NCBI GenBank assembly: GCA_002721815.1
Contig: PBLQ01000001.1
Coordinates: forward strand, 204,268-268,267
Origin: Myxococcales bacterium
Lineage (GTDB): Bacteria > Myxococcota > UBA727 > GCA-2721815
Direction of reading: 5' to 3'
Length of the DNA: 64,000 nucleotides
The position numbers and the translations under genes were made by a program. Below, piece after piece: positions 18,227 through 27,065 of the stretch. The notes under the pieces were generated by a model that was not told the DNA's origin, did not search any database, and saw only the letters and a list, made by a program, of their open reading frames with translations. Within the stretch, counting starts at the first letter, position 1, and each line of letters begins with the position of its first letter.

Positions 18227-19398
18227 ACTTCGCCTACGATCCCCACCACCGTCGTCTTGTTGTAAAATTCTAAATACTCCTCACGCTTATTGGCAATTTC
18301 CCCCAAACTCAGCACACCAAAGACAGGCATATTATCCATTTGTACCGCTTCGACTTCTTTGGCGTAATCCTCTCCTAAGAAGAGCAAACGTGAGATACAA
18401 TCAATGACAAAAGCACCCAAAGGCTCTACGCCGGGTGGGAAAAGTGCCAGCGCTTTATCTTTCGCCTCCGCCGCAGCCTGAATTAAGCGTTCTTTGTCTG
18501 AATGTAGAATATCCACGTGGCTTTCTAGGGGAACATCGCCAAAACAAAAGATGGAACCTTCTTTGTGGGCAAGAGGGTCACGGACGATATGACTGCCGCC
18601 CAGACGCGCCACCCCCAACGGATAGGACATGGCATGGCTCAAAAAGTTCTCATTGGTTACAGGGCCGCCCAACAAACCCTCCAAGGTTTCCCGGTAAACC
18701 TCCACAGCGGGCCGCCAATTAATGGTTTGTATTTCGTTGCCTTCTGACTCCGTCACCACGAACGGTCCCGCCACCTTGTCCCAGCCGTGGGCCAATCCAA
18801 CACCGCTGCACCAATCAAAGCCGACCAAAAGCGCCGCGTCTTCCAGCATCCCATCTGGCGTAATCAAACAAGGCTTCTGCTTTAATGACAGTGAGCCCGC
18901 GCCGCCTCCGATGTAGTTTTCTTCAACCCCGAGGACATTGAACAGGCCTTCGATAAATGAAGCGATACGGGTGGAAAAAGCATCGACCATGACCAACGAT
19001 GTTTGCCCAAAAGATCCAATACGCGACTGAGAGGGCGTATCGGCAATGGTTTTTGACGGATCGTCAAAACCGGCACCGATGGACATGTCGATAAGCTCCT
19101 CGTAATCCGCATTGGGGTCGCTCAACCCCTTAATCACTGCGATTTGGGGGTCTGATATCACCCCAATAACAATGGATCCTTTGTTCAGAACTGCTTTTCC
19201 CGCTACCAACCTGGGGAACACACCGCCGAACACAGGCATGGGCTGTTGAGCAATGAGTGGGTCTAACTCTTCTGGGCCCCATCCATTTTCATCGCAGACC
19301 AAAACCAAAGCGGCTTTCATCTCTGAGTGACCGGTTATTTTGGTCAGATTGTCCGTGAAAGCATTGAGATCGCCTGTATTCTCCATCTCAAACAGCAT
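18223..19398 (-). CDS. FIST domain sensor protein
   Basis: The 391-residue protein starts at ATG 19398 (GGGAG 6 nt upstream); an in-frame TTG at 19422 is less likely. It consists of FIST_N and FIST_C domains: MKAALVLVCDENGW at the first strand, MPVFGG, IGGGAGSLSL near residue 180 and AFVIDCISRLLFLG in the C-terminal half. FIST domains are ligand-sensing modules, proposed to bind small molecules such as amino acids, and are often tied to signal-transduction outputs. There is no signal peptide, so it is cytoplasmic. The 4-nt overlap with the cyclase gene makes a sensor-effector pair the simplest reading. Confidence 0.9.
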   Translation of the reverse strand: MLFEMENTGDLNAFTDNLTKITGHSEMKAALVLVCDENGWGPEELDPLIAQQPMPVFGGVFPRLVAGKAVLNKGSIVIGVISDPQIAVIKGLSDPNADYEELIDMSIGAGFDDPSKTIADTPSQSRIGSFGQTSLVMVDAFSTRIASFIEGLFNVLGVEENYIGGGAGSLSLKQKPCLITPDGMLEDAALLVGFDWCSGVGLAHGWDKVAGPFVVTESEGNEIQTINWRPAVEVYRETLEGLLGGPVTNENFLSHAMSYPLGVARLGGSHIVRDPLAHKEGSIFCFGDVPLESHVDILHSDKERLIQAAAEAKDKALALFPPGVEPLGAFVIDCISRLLFLGEDYAKEVEAVQMDNMPVFGVLSLGEIANKREEYLEFYNKTTVVGIVGEV

Positions 19399-19454
19399 CT
19401 TGGCTCCCTTCTTCTCAACCAACCGTTATATATAGGAAATCTACCAAAATTAAA

Positions 19455-20912
19455 ATGGTGCCCCAGACTATTTTCGGCTTTAATTTTAAAATATTATGCA
19501 TGAAGGGGATTAAAACAACCTTAACCTTACCGGAGCATCATTTGCTGTATCGCTTGGTCGCCTTATTTTTGCAGTTGGTCGTCAGGGTGTTTTTTCGACA
19601 AATCGAGATAGCTGGCGCAGAAAACATCCCCGCCCTGGGCCCCGTAATTTTTGTGGGCAATCATCCCAATTCACTTTTAGATCCTGTGATGATCATTTCA
19701 ACGGCCCGGCGACGAATTTCTTTTGCGGCCAAGGACGTACTATTTAAATACCTCCCGCTGCGTATTTTATTTATGGCGCTTGGGGCCGTACCAATCCGAC
19801 GCAAGCAAGATCACGCGGGTCAAAGCAAGCTGGACAACAATCAAGCCTTTGATTCTCTTTTTAACGTCCTGAAAAAAGATGGTTGTATGGGTATTTTCCC
19901 TGAAGGCATCTCTCACATTTCATCCGAACTCGCCCCCATTAAAACAGGCGCAGCACGAATCGCCTTGGGCGTCCAAAATGAATTGGCGGCGGGACAGACA
20001 CTTCATATCATCCCGTGCGGTCTCACCTATAAACGCCGTCGTAGGATGCGGGGCAATGTTTTGGTTCAATATGGTTCGTCCATCACCATCGATGCGATTT
20101 GGCTCCAAAGATTTAAAGAGGACGAAAAAGAAGCGGTACAACAGCTCACCACGCTGATCGAACAAAAATTAAGAGCGCTCACCATCAACGCCGACGACTT
20201 TGAGACCCTGCGCGTACTTCACGCAGCGAGGCGTATCTACCGACCAGAACAACAAAAGCTTTCTTTCGAAGAACATAACCTGCTCATGCGCCGCTTTATT
20301 GAACACTATGAAAAGATCAAAGAGCAAACTGAAGTACGACAAGTCTTCACTGAGTTAAGCGCTTTCCAATACGAAATGGATCTGGCGGGCGTCACCGATC
20401 ACCAACTCCGGCACGCCCAGCACAGCCAAAAACTACAACGCAAGGTGATGCGTCACTTCTTACTCTTGTTTTGGTACCTGCCCTTAGCCATACCGGGTAT
20501 TGTCATTCACTTTCCCATTGTTGTGGTGGCTGTTTTTGCGGGTGAAAACCTGTCACCTCGCAAAGATGTGATCGCCACCACGAAAGTCATGAGCGCGACC
20601 TTTTTCGTTCTATTATTTTACGTCTTCTTTCCTTTGATTCCTTTGCTCACATGGCCATGGCCCTTGGGCCTTTATCTTTTCGGGTATCTTTTGTTTCTCT
20701 TGCCCACCAGTGGCTGGTGCACCATTCGACTGCTGGAGCGGCAGGCATTTTTACGAAGGGGGCTTGGGGTATGGTTGAAACTCATTAAAAATAAAGAAGT
20801 CATCACCTACCTCAAACAAGAACGGGAGCGGCTCAAGGCACGAATTCATGCCATGGTAGACGACCACATTGACCCTGCCCTTCCTCGCGTGGTCCCCAAG
20901 GACGAAAACTAA
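19455..20912 (+). CDS. PlsC-type acyltransferase with C-terminal membrane segments
   Basis: The 485-residue membrane protein starts at ATG 19455, or perhaps ATG 19500 (MKGIKTTLTLPEH), which begins more naturally. An N-terminal hydrophobic helix (LVALFLQLVVRVFF) precedes block I GNHPNSLLDP and block III FPEGISH, the classical H-x4-D glycerolipid acyltransferase signature. The C-terminal third has two or three transmembrane stretches (around HFLLLFWYLPLAIPG, VMSATFFVLLFYVFF and LGLYLFGYLLFLL). The layout resembles glycerol-3-phosphate or dihydroxyacetone-phosphate acyltransferases of the Gpt2 type. It is divergent from the FIST gene with a 56-bp gap and is followed 39 bp later by a DUF6882-like gene. 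Confidence 0.87.
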   Translation: MVPQTIFGFNFKILCMKGIKTTLTLPEHHLLYRLVALFLQLVVRVFFRQIEIAGAENIPALGPVIFVGNHPNSLLDPVMIISTARRRISFAAKDVLFKYLPLRILFMALGAVPIRRKQDHAGQSKLDNNQAFDSLFNVLKKDGCMGIFPEGISHISSELAPIKTGAARIALGVQNELAAGQTLHIIPCGLTYKRRRRMRGNVLVQYGSSITIDAIWLQRFKEDEKEAVQQLTTLIEQKLRALTINADDFETLRVLHAARRIYRPEQQKLSFEEHNLLMRRFIEHYEKIKEQTEVRQVFTELSAFQYEMDLAGVTDHQLRHAQHSQKLQRKVMRHFLLLFWYLPLAIPGIVIHFPIVVVAVFAGENLSPRKDVIATTKVMSATFFVLLFYVFFPLIPLLTWPWPLGLYLFGYLLFLLPTSGWCTIRLLERQAFLRRGLGVWLKLIKNKEVITYLKQERERLKARIHAMVDDHIDPALPRVVPKDEN

Positions 20913-20951
20913 GCCTTTTTTTATCAAATCCATCGGGCTAGCGTCCCGAGC

Positions 20952-21821
20952 ATGAATGATCCTACGCCCTACCCCCCACCCGATACGTTTTTACTCGAGC
21001 TTATCGATCACATGAATTTGGCTTTTCCGGCATGCCTGCACAAAGCGCAGGTTCATTTTAAACGCCTCCAAAGCGAGCCCTTGCGAGTGGCCCTCACCGA
21101 CCTGCAAGGGGAGCCCATTCCCGAGGCCCCTCCTCGCATTCCGCTCGGGCACCGCGATGAAGAGATTTTAGACGCCATCAATGCCATCGTTGGTGATTTG
21201 GCCCACTCGGTCTTACAACATGGGAATGTTTCCTTAGAAGAAGGCTACTGGGATATTTTCCCCGATGATGTTCATGGGGGAACCCACGTCTATTTGGTTG
21301 AAAAAGGCAACGAAGACATGGTCAGAATGAAGCGCACTTTCGATCAAAGCGAGCTCTCTTGGCTGCTGTTTACCCCCAAACTATACGAAGCACTGGGCGC
21401 CCAAATCGAAACCATTCAACAGCGGCAACAAGAACTCAGTGCCCTGCTAGAAGGCGTGCAAGATTTTCGGTTCGATCTGGCCAAGGGCAAACTGGAACTC
21501 ATCAAAGACGGCGGCCACATCCAACTCGAAGTTCATCTGCTGGGGTCATGGCTCCAAGGCACGGGTGGTTTTTTGTGGGGATGGGCCAATCCGAATTGCC
21601 CTGCCCCCATTTCGGAAGCCATCACCCGCTTTAAAGAAAAAAATAGCCAGCCAGGATTACGGTTATTTTACAAACCGGAAGTGGGCGGCCCCGAAAGCAT
21701 GGCCCATTTGTTGAGTGAGCATGCTGCCCTCGAGGTGGGTCTGCGGGGAACCTTGCGCATTCCCTTTAGCTCCGAAAACGGCTCCGGTTTTATGTATTTG
21801 GGTGTTACAGAAACGCCTTAA
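20952..21821 (+). CDS. DUF6882-like protein of unknown function
   Basis: The 289-residue soluble protein has a C-terminal part (VHLLGSWLQGTGGFLWGWAN, then PAPISEAITRFKE) that matches the pattern of DUF6882, where a Trp-rich turn W-L-W-x-W-A-N is characteristic. The N-terminal half (residues 1-140) is not recognised; the central HGGTHVYLVEKGNEDM looks like a beta hairpin. No signal peptide, membrane segment or catalytic motif is visible. GGGCTAGCGT ends 7 nt before the ATG and no ribosome-binding site is seen, so the message could start at the ATG. Confidence 0.7.
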   Translation: MNDPTPYPPPDTFLLELIDHMNLAFPACLHKAQVHFKRLQSEPLRVALTDLQGEPIPEAPPRIPLGHRDEEILDAINAIVGDLAHSVLQHGNVSLEEGYWDIFPDDVHGGTHVYLVEKGNEDMVRMKRTFDQSELSWLLFTPKLYEALGAQIETIQQRQQELSALLEGVQDFRFDLAKGKLELIKDGGHIQLEVHLLGSWLQGTGGFLWGWANPNCPAPISEAITRFKEKNSQPGLRLFYKPEVGGPESMAHLLSEHAALEVGLRGTLRIPFSSENGSGFMYLGVTETP

Positions 21822-21830
21822 GGCCAAACA

Positions 21831-22349
21831 TCACAGTGTATTGTTGGCCAAGAGCGGATAGTAAAATGGCGTCACTGGAGTCATCTTGCCCTTTTGATAG
21901 AATCGGCTGTGCCGAACGGTGCCATTTTTCCGGTAGGACACCACGTGGCCTTCGTACAATCCTTGGTCGTAACAGGCATGCTTCGCCACGTCACCCGTGG
22001 CGTAGTAATGAGCCCAACATCCGTCTGGGCGACCGTTAAAGAAATGACCCGATTCCATCAATTGACCGTTTTTGTACCAACGCTGCCACAAACCATGGGT
22101 TACCCCAGACAGATAGATGGCCTTTAACTTCACCGCGCCGTTGTCATGGTACTGAACCCGGGTCAGCGGATGTTCTTTCTGGGCTTGTTCAACCAACAAT
22201 GAGAAAGCCAACAAAGAACCCAATACAACCGTCATCACCCCAAAGACCAGTCGCGCTTTTGAACGACGAAAAGCCTTTCTTTCAGGTTCGGTCAATTCCC
22301 GGCCCGACATCCAAGAAGCGGACGGGGAGACTGGCGTCTTATGGCGCAT
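21831..22349 (-). CDS. Membrane-anchored MORN-repeat protein
   Basis: The 172-residue protein has a perfect GAGGAGG 5 nt before its ATG. Residues about 35-55 form one transmembrane helix (LVFGVMTVVLGSLLAFSLL), placing the rest in the periplasm. The rest holds four or five MORN_2-type units of about 22 residues with the motif YxNGxxxxxxxxxxGxxxGxWxxYYxxG (for example HGLWQRWYKNGQLMESGHF). These repeats are found in secreted or toxin-antitoxin-associated proteins and are thought to mediate binding. It is convergent with the DUF6882-like gene (9 bp apart) and divergent from the efflux operon. Confidence 0.8.
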   Translation of the reverse strand: MRHKTPVSPSASWMSGRELTEPERKAFRRSKARLVFGVMTVVLGSLLAFSLLVEQAQKEHPLTRVQYHDNGAVKLKAIYLSGVTHGLWQRWYKNGQLMESGHFFNGRPDGCWAHYYATGDVAKHACYDQGLYEGHVVSYRKNGTVRHSRFYQKGKMTPVTPFYYPLLANNTL

Positions 22350-22539
22350 TTTTCCTCCTCAGGGTGCCTATTGTTCCTATCGGCGCTTTAGACCCCTCTC
22401 TTAATAGTTTAACAGGCCGGCAAGTCCGCGCCACAAAAGAAGAAATTAAAAAAACGGAGCAAGCCCCCTTTTAGGGAACAGTTTTTTGTTTTTATTTGTT
22501 TTTCCTATACTTATGGGGAAAACGTTCGGGATCATAGAC

Positions 22540-23682
22540 ATGCACCAAAAGACCAAGATTTTGATTTTTAAAGGACTTCTGTGTTCCGTGTGTTTCGCGC
22601 TCGCGGTGCAGCTGTCCGGCTGCAAGGAAGCACCAGCGCAAAAAGCCAAAAACGAAAAACAGAAAAAGGGGTCGGATGCCGTCTACGTAGAAACCAGCGC
22701 CCTTCAACAAGGCCCTGTTTCCGCTTATTTACAAGCCAGCGGGGTGATCAGCGCCAAACGTGAAGTCACCTTGATGAGCCAACGCGCTGGCCGCATTGTG
22801 CGCGTATCAGCCGAAGAAGGCGACGTGGTGAAAAACGGTCAAAGCTTGGGCCAACTGGACAATGAGCGAGAGACCATTCTACTCCGCCGCGCCACACTGC
22901 AACTCGAACGCCTCACCAAAGAAAAATCTCGTGTCCAAAAACTGGTGGCCGAAAAGATACAGAGCGAAGAGACCCTCGAAAACCTCAACTACTCCATGGA
23001 AGAGGCGACCCTGGCGGTTAACGAAGCCAAGAAAAACCTCCGCGAAACTCAACTTCGCGCCCCTTTTACCGGTGTGGTGGTCAAGCGACACTGGGAGACG
23101 GGAGCCACCGCCAATCCTGCAGCACCTGCTTTTGTCCTGTCTGATTTTTCACGATTGGAAGTGCGGCTGGGCATCCCAGAGGATCGATTGGCAAACGTTG
23201 AGAAAGCACAACGCGTCGAAGTTTATCCTTTGGCGGCGCCCTCCAAAACATTCACCGGTGAAATTTTGCGCATTCATCCCGCAGTCAACCCGCAAAGTGG
23301 CACCGTTGAGATCGTCGTCGCCCTGAAGCCGGACGCCTTTCTCAAACCAGGCATGTTCATTCGGGCCCGCATTCACACCGATCATAAAGCCCAGGCCACG
23401 TTGGCGCCCAAAAAATCTTTGCTGTACGAAGACGACCGTGCATATCTTTTTCGCCTGATCAAAAAAGACGATGCCATGCAAGCGGAGAAGTTATACGTGC
23501 AACCCGGACTGAGCAACGGTGACATGGTTGAGATCAGCGGCGATATCAACACCAGCGATCAAATCATTGTACAAGGCCAAAGCGGACTTAAAAATGGTAC
23601 GGCGGTCAAAACCACCATGACCTTGCCCGTAGAAGATTCCAACGACAAACGAGAAAAACGGCGATACGGAAAACGGAAATAG
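22540..23682 (+). CDS. RND efflux membrane-fusion (adaptor) lipoprotein
   Basis: The 380-residue protein starts best at ATG 22540 (MHQKTKILIFKG); in-frame starts at 22486 and 22513 lack ribosome-binding sites. The signal peptide ends at the lipobox LSGC (Cys28). The mature part has the periplasmic adaptor order: beta-barrel and lipoyl half-motif (GRIVRVSAEEGDVVKNGQSLGQLD), an alpha-helical hairpin (residues about 105-165), the second lipoyl half (LRAPFTGVVVKRHWETGATA), then the barrel (FTGEILRIHPAVNPQSGTVEI) and the membrane-proximal domain. It links the two RND pumps encoded directly downstream to an outer-membrane channel that is not in the window. It is first in a three-gene operon. Confidence 0.93.
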   Translation: MHQKTKILIFKGLLCSVCFALAVQLSGCKEAPAQKAKNEKQKKGSDAVYVETSALQQGPVSAYLQASGVISAKREVTLMSQRAGRIVRVSAEEGDVVKNGQSLGQLDNERETILLRRATLQLERLTKEKSRVQKLVAEKIQSEETLENLNYSMEEATLAVNEAKKNLRETQLRAPFTGVVVKRHWETGATANPAAPAFVLSDFSRLEVRLGIPEDRLANVEKAQRVEVYPLAAPSKTFTGEILRIHPAVNPQSGTVEIVVALKPDAFLKPGMFIRARIHTDHKAQATLAPKKSLLYEDDRAYLFRLIKKDDAMQAEKLYVQPGLSNGDMVEISGDINTSDQIIVQGQSGLKNGTAVKTTMTLPVEDSNDKREKRRYGKRK

Positions 23683-23687
23683 TTCCC

Positions 23688-26600
23688 ATGCAAAGCCACC
23701 AAGCGCCTCCTTCGCCATCAACCGGCCCTTTTGCTTCTGTGGTGCAGCGACCCGTTGCCGTGCTGATGGTCACCATTGCGATTTTTGTCTTTGGACTCAT
23801 CTCCTACAACAAACTACCGCTCACACTCCTGCCCGATATCAGTTACCCCACCTTGACCGTTCGCACGGCCTACCCCGGTGCAGCCCCACATGAAGTTGAA
23901 ACCGAAATTGCGGTGCGCTTAGAGGAACGCCTCGCCACCCTTCCCGGACTCAGACACATGACCTCTGTATCACGGGCAGAACGCGCAGACATCAACCTTG
24001 AATTTCGATGGGGCACGGATGTGGATGTGGCCCTGCAAACCATTGCAGAGCAAATTGACCGTGTCCGACTCAAAGAGGGCGTAGAAAAGCCACTGATTCT
24101 TCGATACGACCCCACCTTGGAACCGGTTGCGCAAGTGGGATTGTTTGGCGATGCACCGCTCACAGACCTGTGGGTGCACGCGGAAGAGGTGGTGCGACGC
24201 AGGCTTGAAGCCATTGACGGTGTGGCGTCGGCACGACCTCGGGGAGGCCTAGAGCCGCAGGTCCATGTGGAAGTGGATACCGGTGCCATGACCCTGCGTG
24301 GTCTCGATATGCTGAAATTGAGTAAGAGACTCACTGACGCCAATGTGAATGCGCCGGGCGGTCGCATCAAAGACGGACAGACCGACTATTTCTTGCGCGC
24401 GAACAACGCATTTTCCTCCATCGAGGAGCTAAGCGCCTTACCACTTTTGCCCGATCTACAAAGCGATTTACGGCTTTCAGATATCGCGAAGGTCAAAATA
24501 GACCACAGCGATGAAAAAGTGATGACCCGCGTGGATGGCAAACCGGCGGTCCTCATTGAAATCTACCGAGAAGCAGACAGCAACATCGTATCGGTGGCAC
24601 AAAGAATCCGTGCACGCCTCACGCGAGGCATCAAATCTCCCGACAAAATGAAGGTGGTTCTGTTGCAAGATCGCGCCACTTTTATTGAAGAAGCCATCGA
24701 ACAGGTCAAAAGCACGGCTCTACAAGGCGCGGGCCTTTCCGTTCTCATCCTCTTCTTCTTTTTGCGAAGGTTCTTACCCACCTTGGTCATGGCCCTGTCC
24801 ATTCCACTGTCGGTGATGGCCACCTTCATCCCGTTGTTCGCCCAAGACATCTCCTTAAACCTCATGACTTTGGGGGGATTGGCCTTGGGCATTGGCATGT
24901 TGGTGGATAACAGCATCGTCGTGCTGGAAAGCATCAGCCGGTGCCATCAAGATGAGGGACTCGCCCCGCTGCAGGCGGCGGTCAAGGGCACCAAGGAGGT
25001 GGCGCAGGCTGTCATTGCTTCGACCCTCACCACCTTGGCGGTCTTCTTCCCCATTGTTTTCGTGGAAGGCATTGCAGGTCAGCTTTTTGGTGATCTTTCC
25101 TTGGTCATTGTTTTTTCATTGCTGGCCTCACTGGTGGTCTCACTCACCGTGGTACCCGCCTTGGCCCCCCGACTTCTGGGCGTGCAAATGGAGAATAGCA
25201 CCAAAGAGAAACGTTTCTTTTCACTTCAAAAACCAAAAACACAGGAATTGATGGCCGAATTCAAAAACCGGCTACAAAAGAACAACCGAAAAAAAGGCGT
25301 GATGAAAGTGGTGGCCTGGCTCACTTGGCCATTCTTTATCGTGCTGTGGCTTTTCGCATCCCTTTTTAATCTTACTGCACAGCTTCTTTTTCCCTTACTC
25401 GGAAATGTGCTTTGGTTTTTCTATTTTATCATCCAGTGGTTCCTGCAACGCGTTTCTTCGGTATTTGCCATTTTCGCTGAGCCATTGCTGAAAGCTTTTC
25501 ACGGTGCGCTAAAGGGCCTCAAACAAAAATACCAATCCCAACTCACGAACATCCAACACCGACCCTGGACTTTTTGTATTGGGGTCGTCCTCCTCACCCT
25601 CGTCGTCCTGGGCAATGCGAACAGTTTGGCATTCTCGCTCATCCCCAATATGAGCCAGGGCGCTTTACAGGCCGCCATACGATTTCCCGTGGGGACGCCC
25701 TTAGAGCAAACCGTTATCCAAACCGAGACATTTCTAGACGCAGTCCGAAAAAAACATCCGAAGCTTCAAACAGTACTGGCTGCAGGCATCGATCCCGAAG
25801 ACGAAAAACTAGAAGATGTTGGGGAGCACATTGCTCAAGTTTTCATGCAGTTTCCCAACGCTGAAAACCAAGACCTGCAAAACGCCGAACGCAGCCTAGA
25901 GAGCAGTCTGCGCACTTTATCGCAAAGCCTTCCTGATGCCCAAATTGATATTTCATCTCCAGCTTTGTTTAGTGTGAAAAAGCCGGTGTCCATTTACGTC
26001 AAAGCACACGACCCCTTTTTACTGAAGAGTCTGAACTTACAAGCACTACAAAAATTACAACGTCTCGAGGGCATTAAAGATATTCGTTCTTCGCTTCAAC
26101 CGGGGTACCCGGAATATCAAGTGCAATACAATCGGGAGCGATTACTCACACTTCCATATAACGCGCCTCAGGTTGCACGCATGCTGAAAACCCATTTGCT
26201 GGGCGAAGTCGTAGGAACGTTCCCGCACCAAGGCCGTTTGGTGGATATTCGATTGTTACCACAACACCGATTGTCCTTCGAGCTTCAAGACGTCAAACAA
26301 AAGCCGCTATTTATCCATCAAGACCAGTTGGTGACTTTGGGGCACCTTGCTGACGTCAACATCGGAGAGGGTCCCATGGAAATCCGGCGTATTGATGGAA
26401 GGCGGTCCGCACAAATTTCCGCCAACTACGCGGGGTTTAATCTCGGCGGCCTACACAATATTTTACGGGAGCAATTAGACGTGATTCCTACCCCCGTGGG
26501 CACGCAAATGGAACTGGGGGGACAGGCCGAAGAAATGGACAGTTCATTGGCGTCCTTGGGGTATGCATTGTTGCTGTCGGTATTTTTAGTTTACGTTGTC

Positions 26601-27065
26601 ATGGCCGCCCAGTTTGAAAGTCTCAAACAGCCTCTTCTGATCATGAGTGTGGTTCCGTTGGCGTTGGTGGGTGCCTTGCTTGGCTTGATGGTCGTCCAGG
26701 TATCACTTTCCGTTATGGCCTTGCTGGGCATGATCGTCCTGGTGGGGATCGTGGTGAACAATGCCATTGTCCTGGTGGACACTGCCAATCAACGCGCACG
26801 CTCTCAAAGTTGGGCACAGGCGGTTCAAGAGGCGGCACTCATGCGCTTTCGACCCATTCTAATTACCGCATTGACGACCATTTTGGGTCTCTTGCCCATG
26901 ACCTTGTTCGGCGGAGCCGGGGCCGAGGTTCGTTTGCCTCTCGCCCTGACCGTGATCACCGGATTAACCTGGGCGACGGTACTCACCTTGGGAGTGATTC
27001 CTGCACTCCTGTTCATTTTCCCATCGCCGGTAAAGCCCTCGCCGCAAAACCCTGAGGCCAGCTGA
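23688..27065 (+). CDS. RND efflux pump permease, first copy
   Basis: The 1125-residue inner-membrane pump starts 6 nt after the adaptor stop. It shows the full RND layout: TM1 (VAVLMVTIAIFVFGLI), the porter domain start (LPDISYPTLTVRTAYPGAAP), TM4 with the proton-relay aspartate in GMLVDNSIVVLES, and TM10-12 (GMIVLVGIVVNNAIVLVD, PILITALTTILGLLPM). Between residues about 500 and 620 it has an insertion with a basic stretch and extra hydrophobic segments (PFFIVLWLFASLFNL, GNVLWFFYFIIQWFL), making it some 90 residues longer than usual. Substrate class cannot be told. The stop and the next start overlap by one base. Confidence 0.93.
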   Translation: MQSHQAPPSPSTGPFASVVQRPVAVLMVTIAIFVFGLISYNKLPLTLLPDISYPTLTVRTAYPGAAPHEVETEIAVRLEERLATLPGLRHMTSVSRAERADINLEFRWGTDVDVALQTIAEQIDRVRLKEGVEKPLILRYDPTLEPVAQVGLFGDAPLTDLWVHAEEVVRRRLEAIDGVASARPRGGLEPQVHVEVDTGAMTLRGLDMLKLSKRLTDANVNAPGGRIKDGQTDYFLRANNAFSSIEELSALPLLPDLQSDLRLSDIAKVKIDHSDEKVMTRVDGKPAVLIEIYREADSNIVSVAQRIRARLTRGIKSPDKMKVVLLQDRATFIEEAIEQVKSTALQGAGLSVLILFFFLRRFLPTLVMALSIPLSVMATFIPLFAQDISLNLMTLGGLALGIGMLVDNSIVVLESISRCHQDEGLAPLQAAVKGTKEVAQAVIASTLTTLAVFFPIVFVEGIAGQLFGDLSLVIVFSLLASLVVSLTVVPALAPRLLGVQMENSTKEKRFFSLQKPKTQELMAEFKNRLQKNNRKKGVMKVVAWLTWPFFIVLWLFASLFNLTAQLLFPLLGNVLWFFYFIIQWFLQRVSSVFAIFAEPLLKAFHGALKGLKQKYQSQLTNIQHRPWTFCIGVVLLTLVVLGNANSLAFSLIPNMSQGALQAAIRFPVGTPLEQTVIQTETFLDAVRKKHPKLQTVLAAGIDPEDEKLEDVGEHIAQVFMQFPNAENQDLQNAERSLESSLRTLSQSLPDAQIDISSPALFSVKKPVSIYVKAHDPFLLKSLNLQALQKLQRLEGIKDIRSSLQPGYPEYQVQYNRERLLTLPYNAPQVARMLKTHLLGEVVGTFPHQGRLVDIRLLPQHRLSFELQDVKQKPLFIHQDQLVTLGHLADVNIGEGPMEIRRIDGRRSAQISANYAGFNLGGLHNILREQLDVIPTPVGTQMELGGQAEEMDSSLASLGYALLLSVFLVYVVMAAQFESLKQPLLIMSVVPLALVGALLGLMVVQVSLSVMALLGMIVLVGIVVNNAIVLVDTANQRARSQSWAQAVQEAALMRFRPILITALTTILGLLPMTLFGGAGAEVRLPLALTVITGLTWATVLTLGVIPALLFIFPSPVKPSPQNPEAS

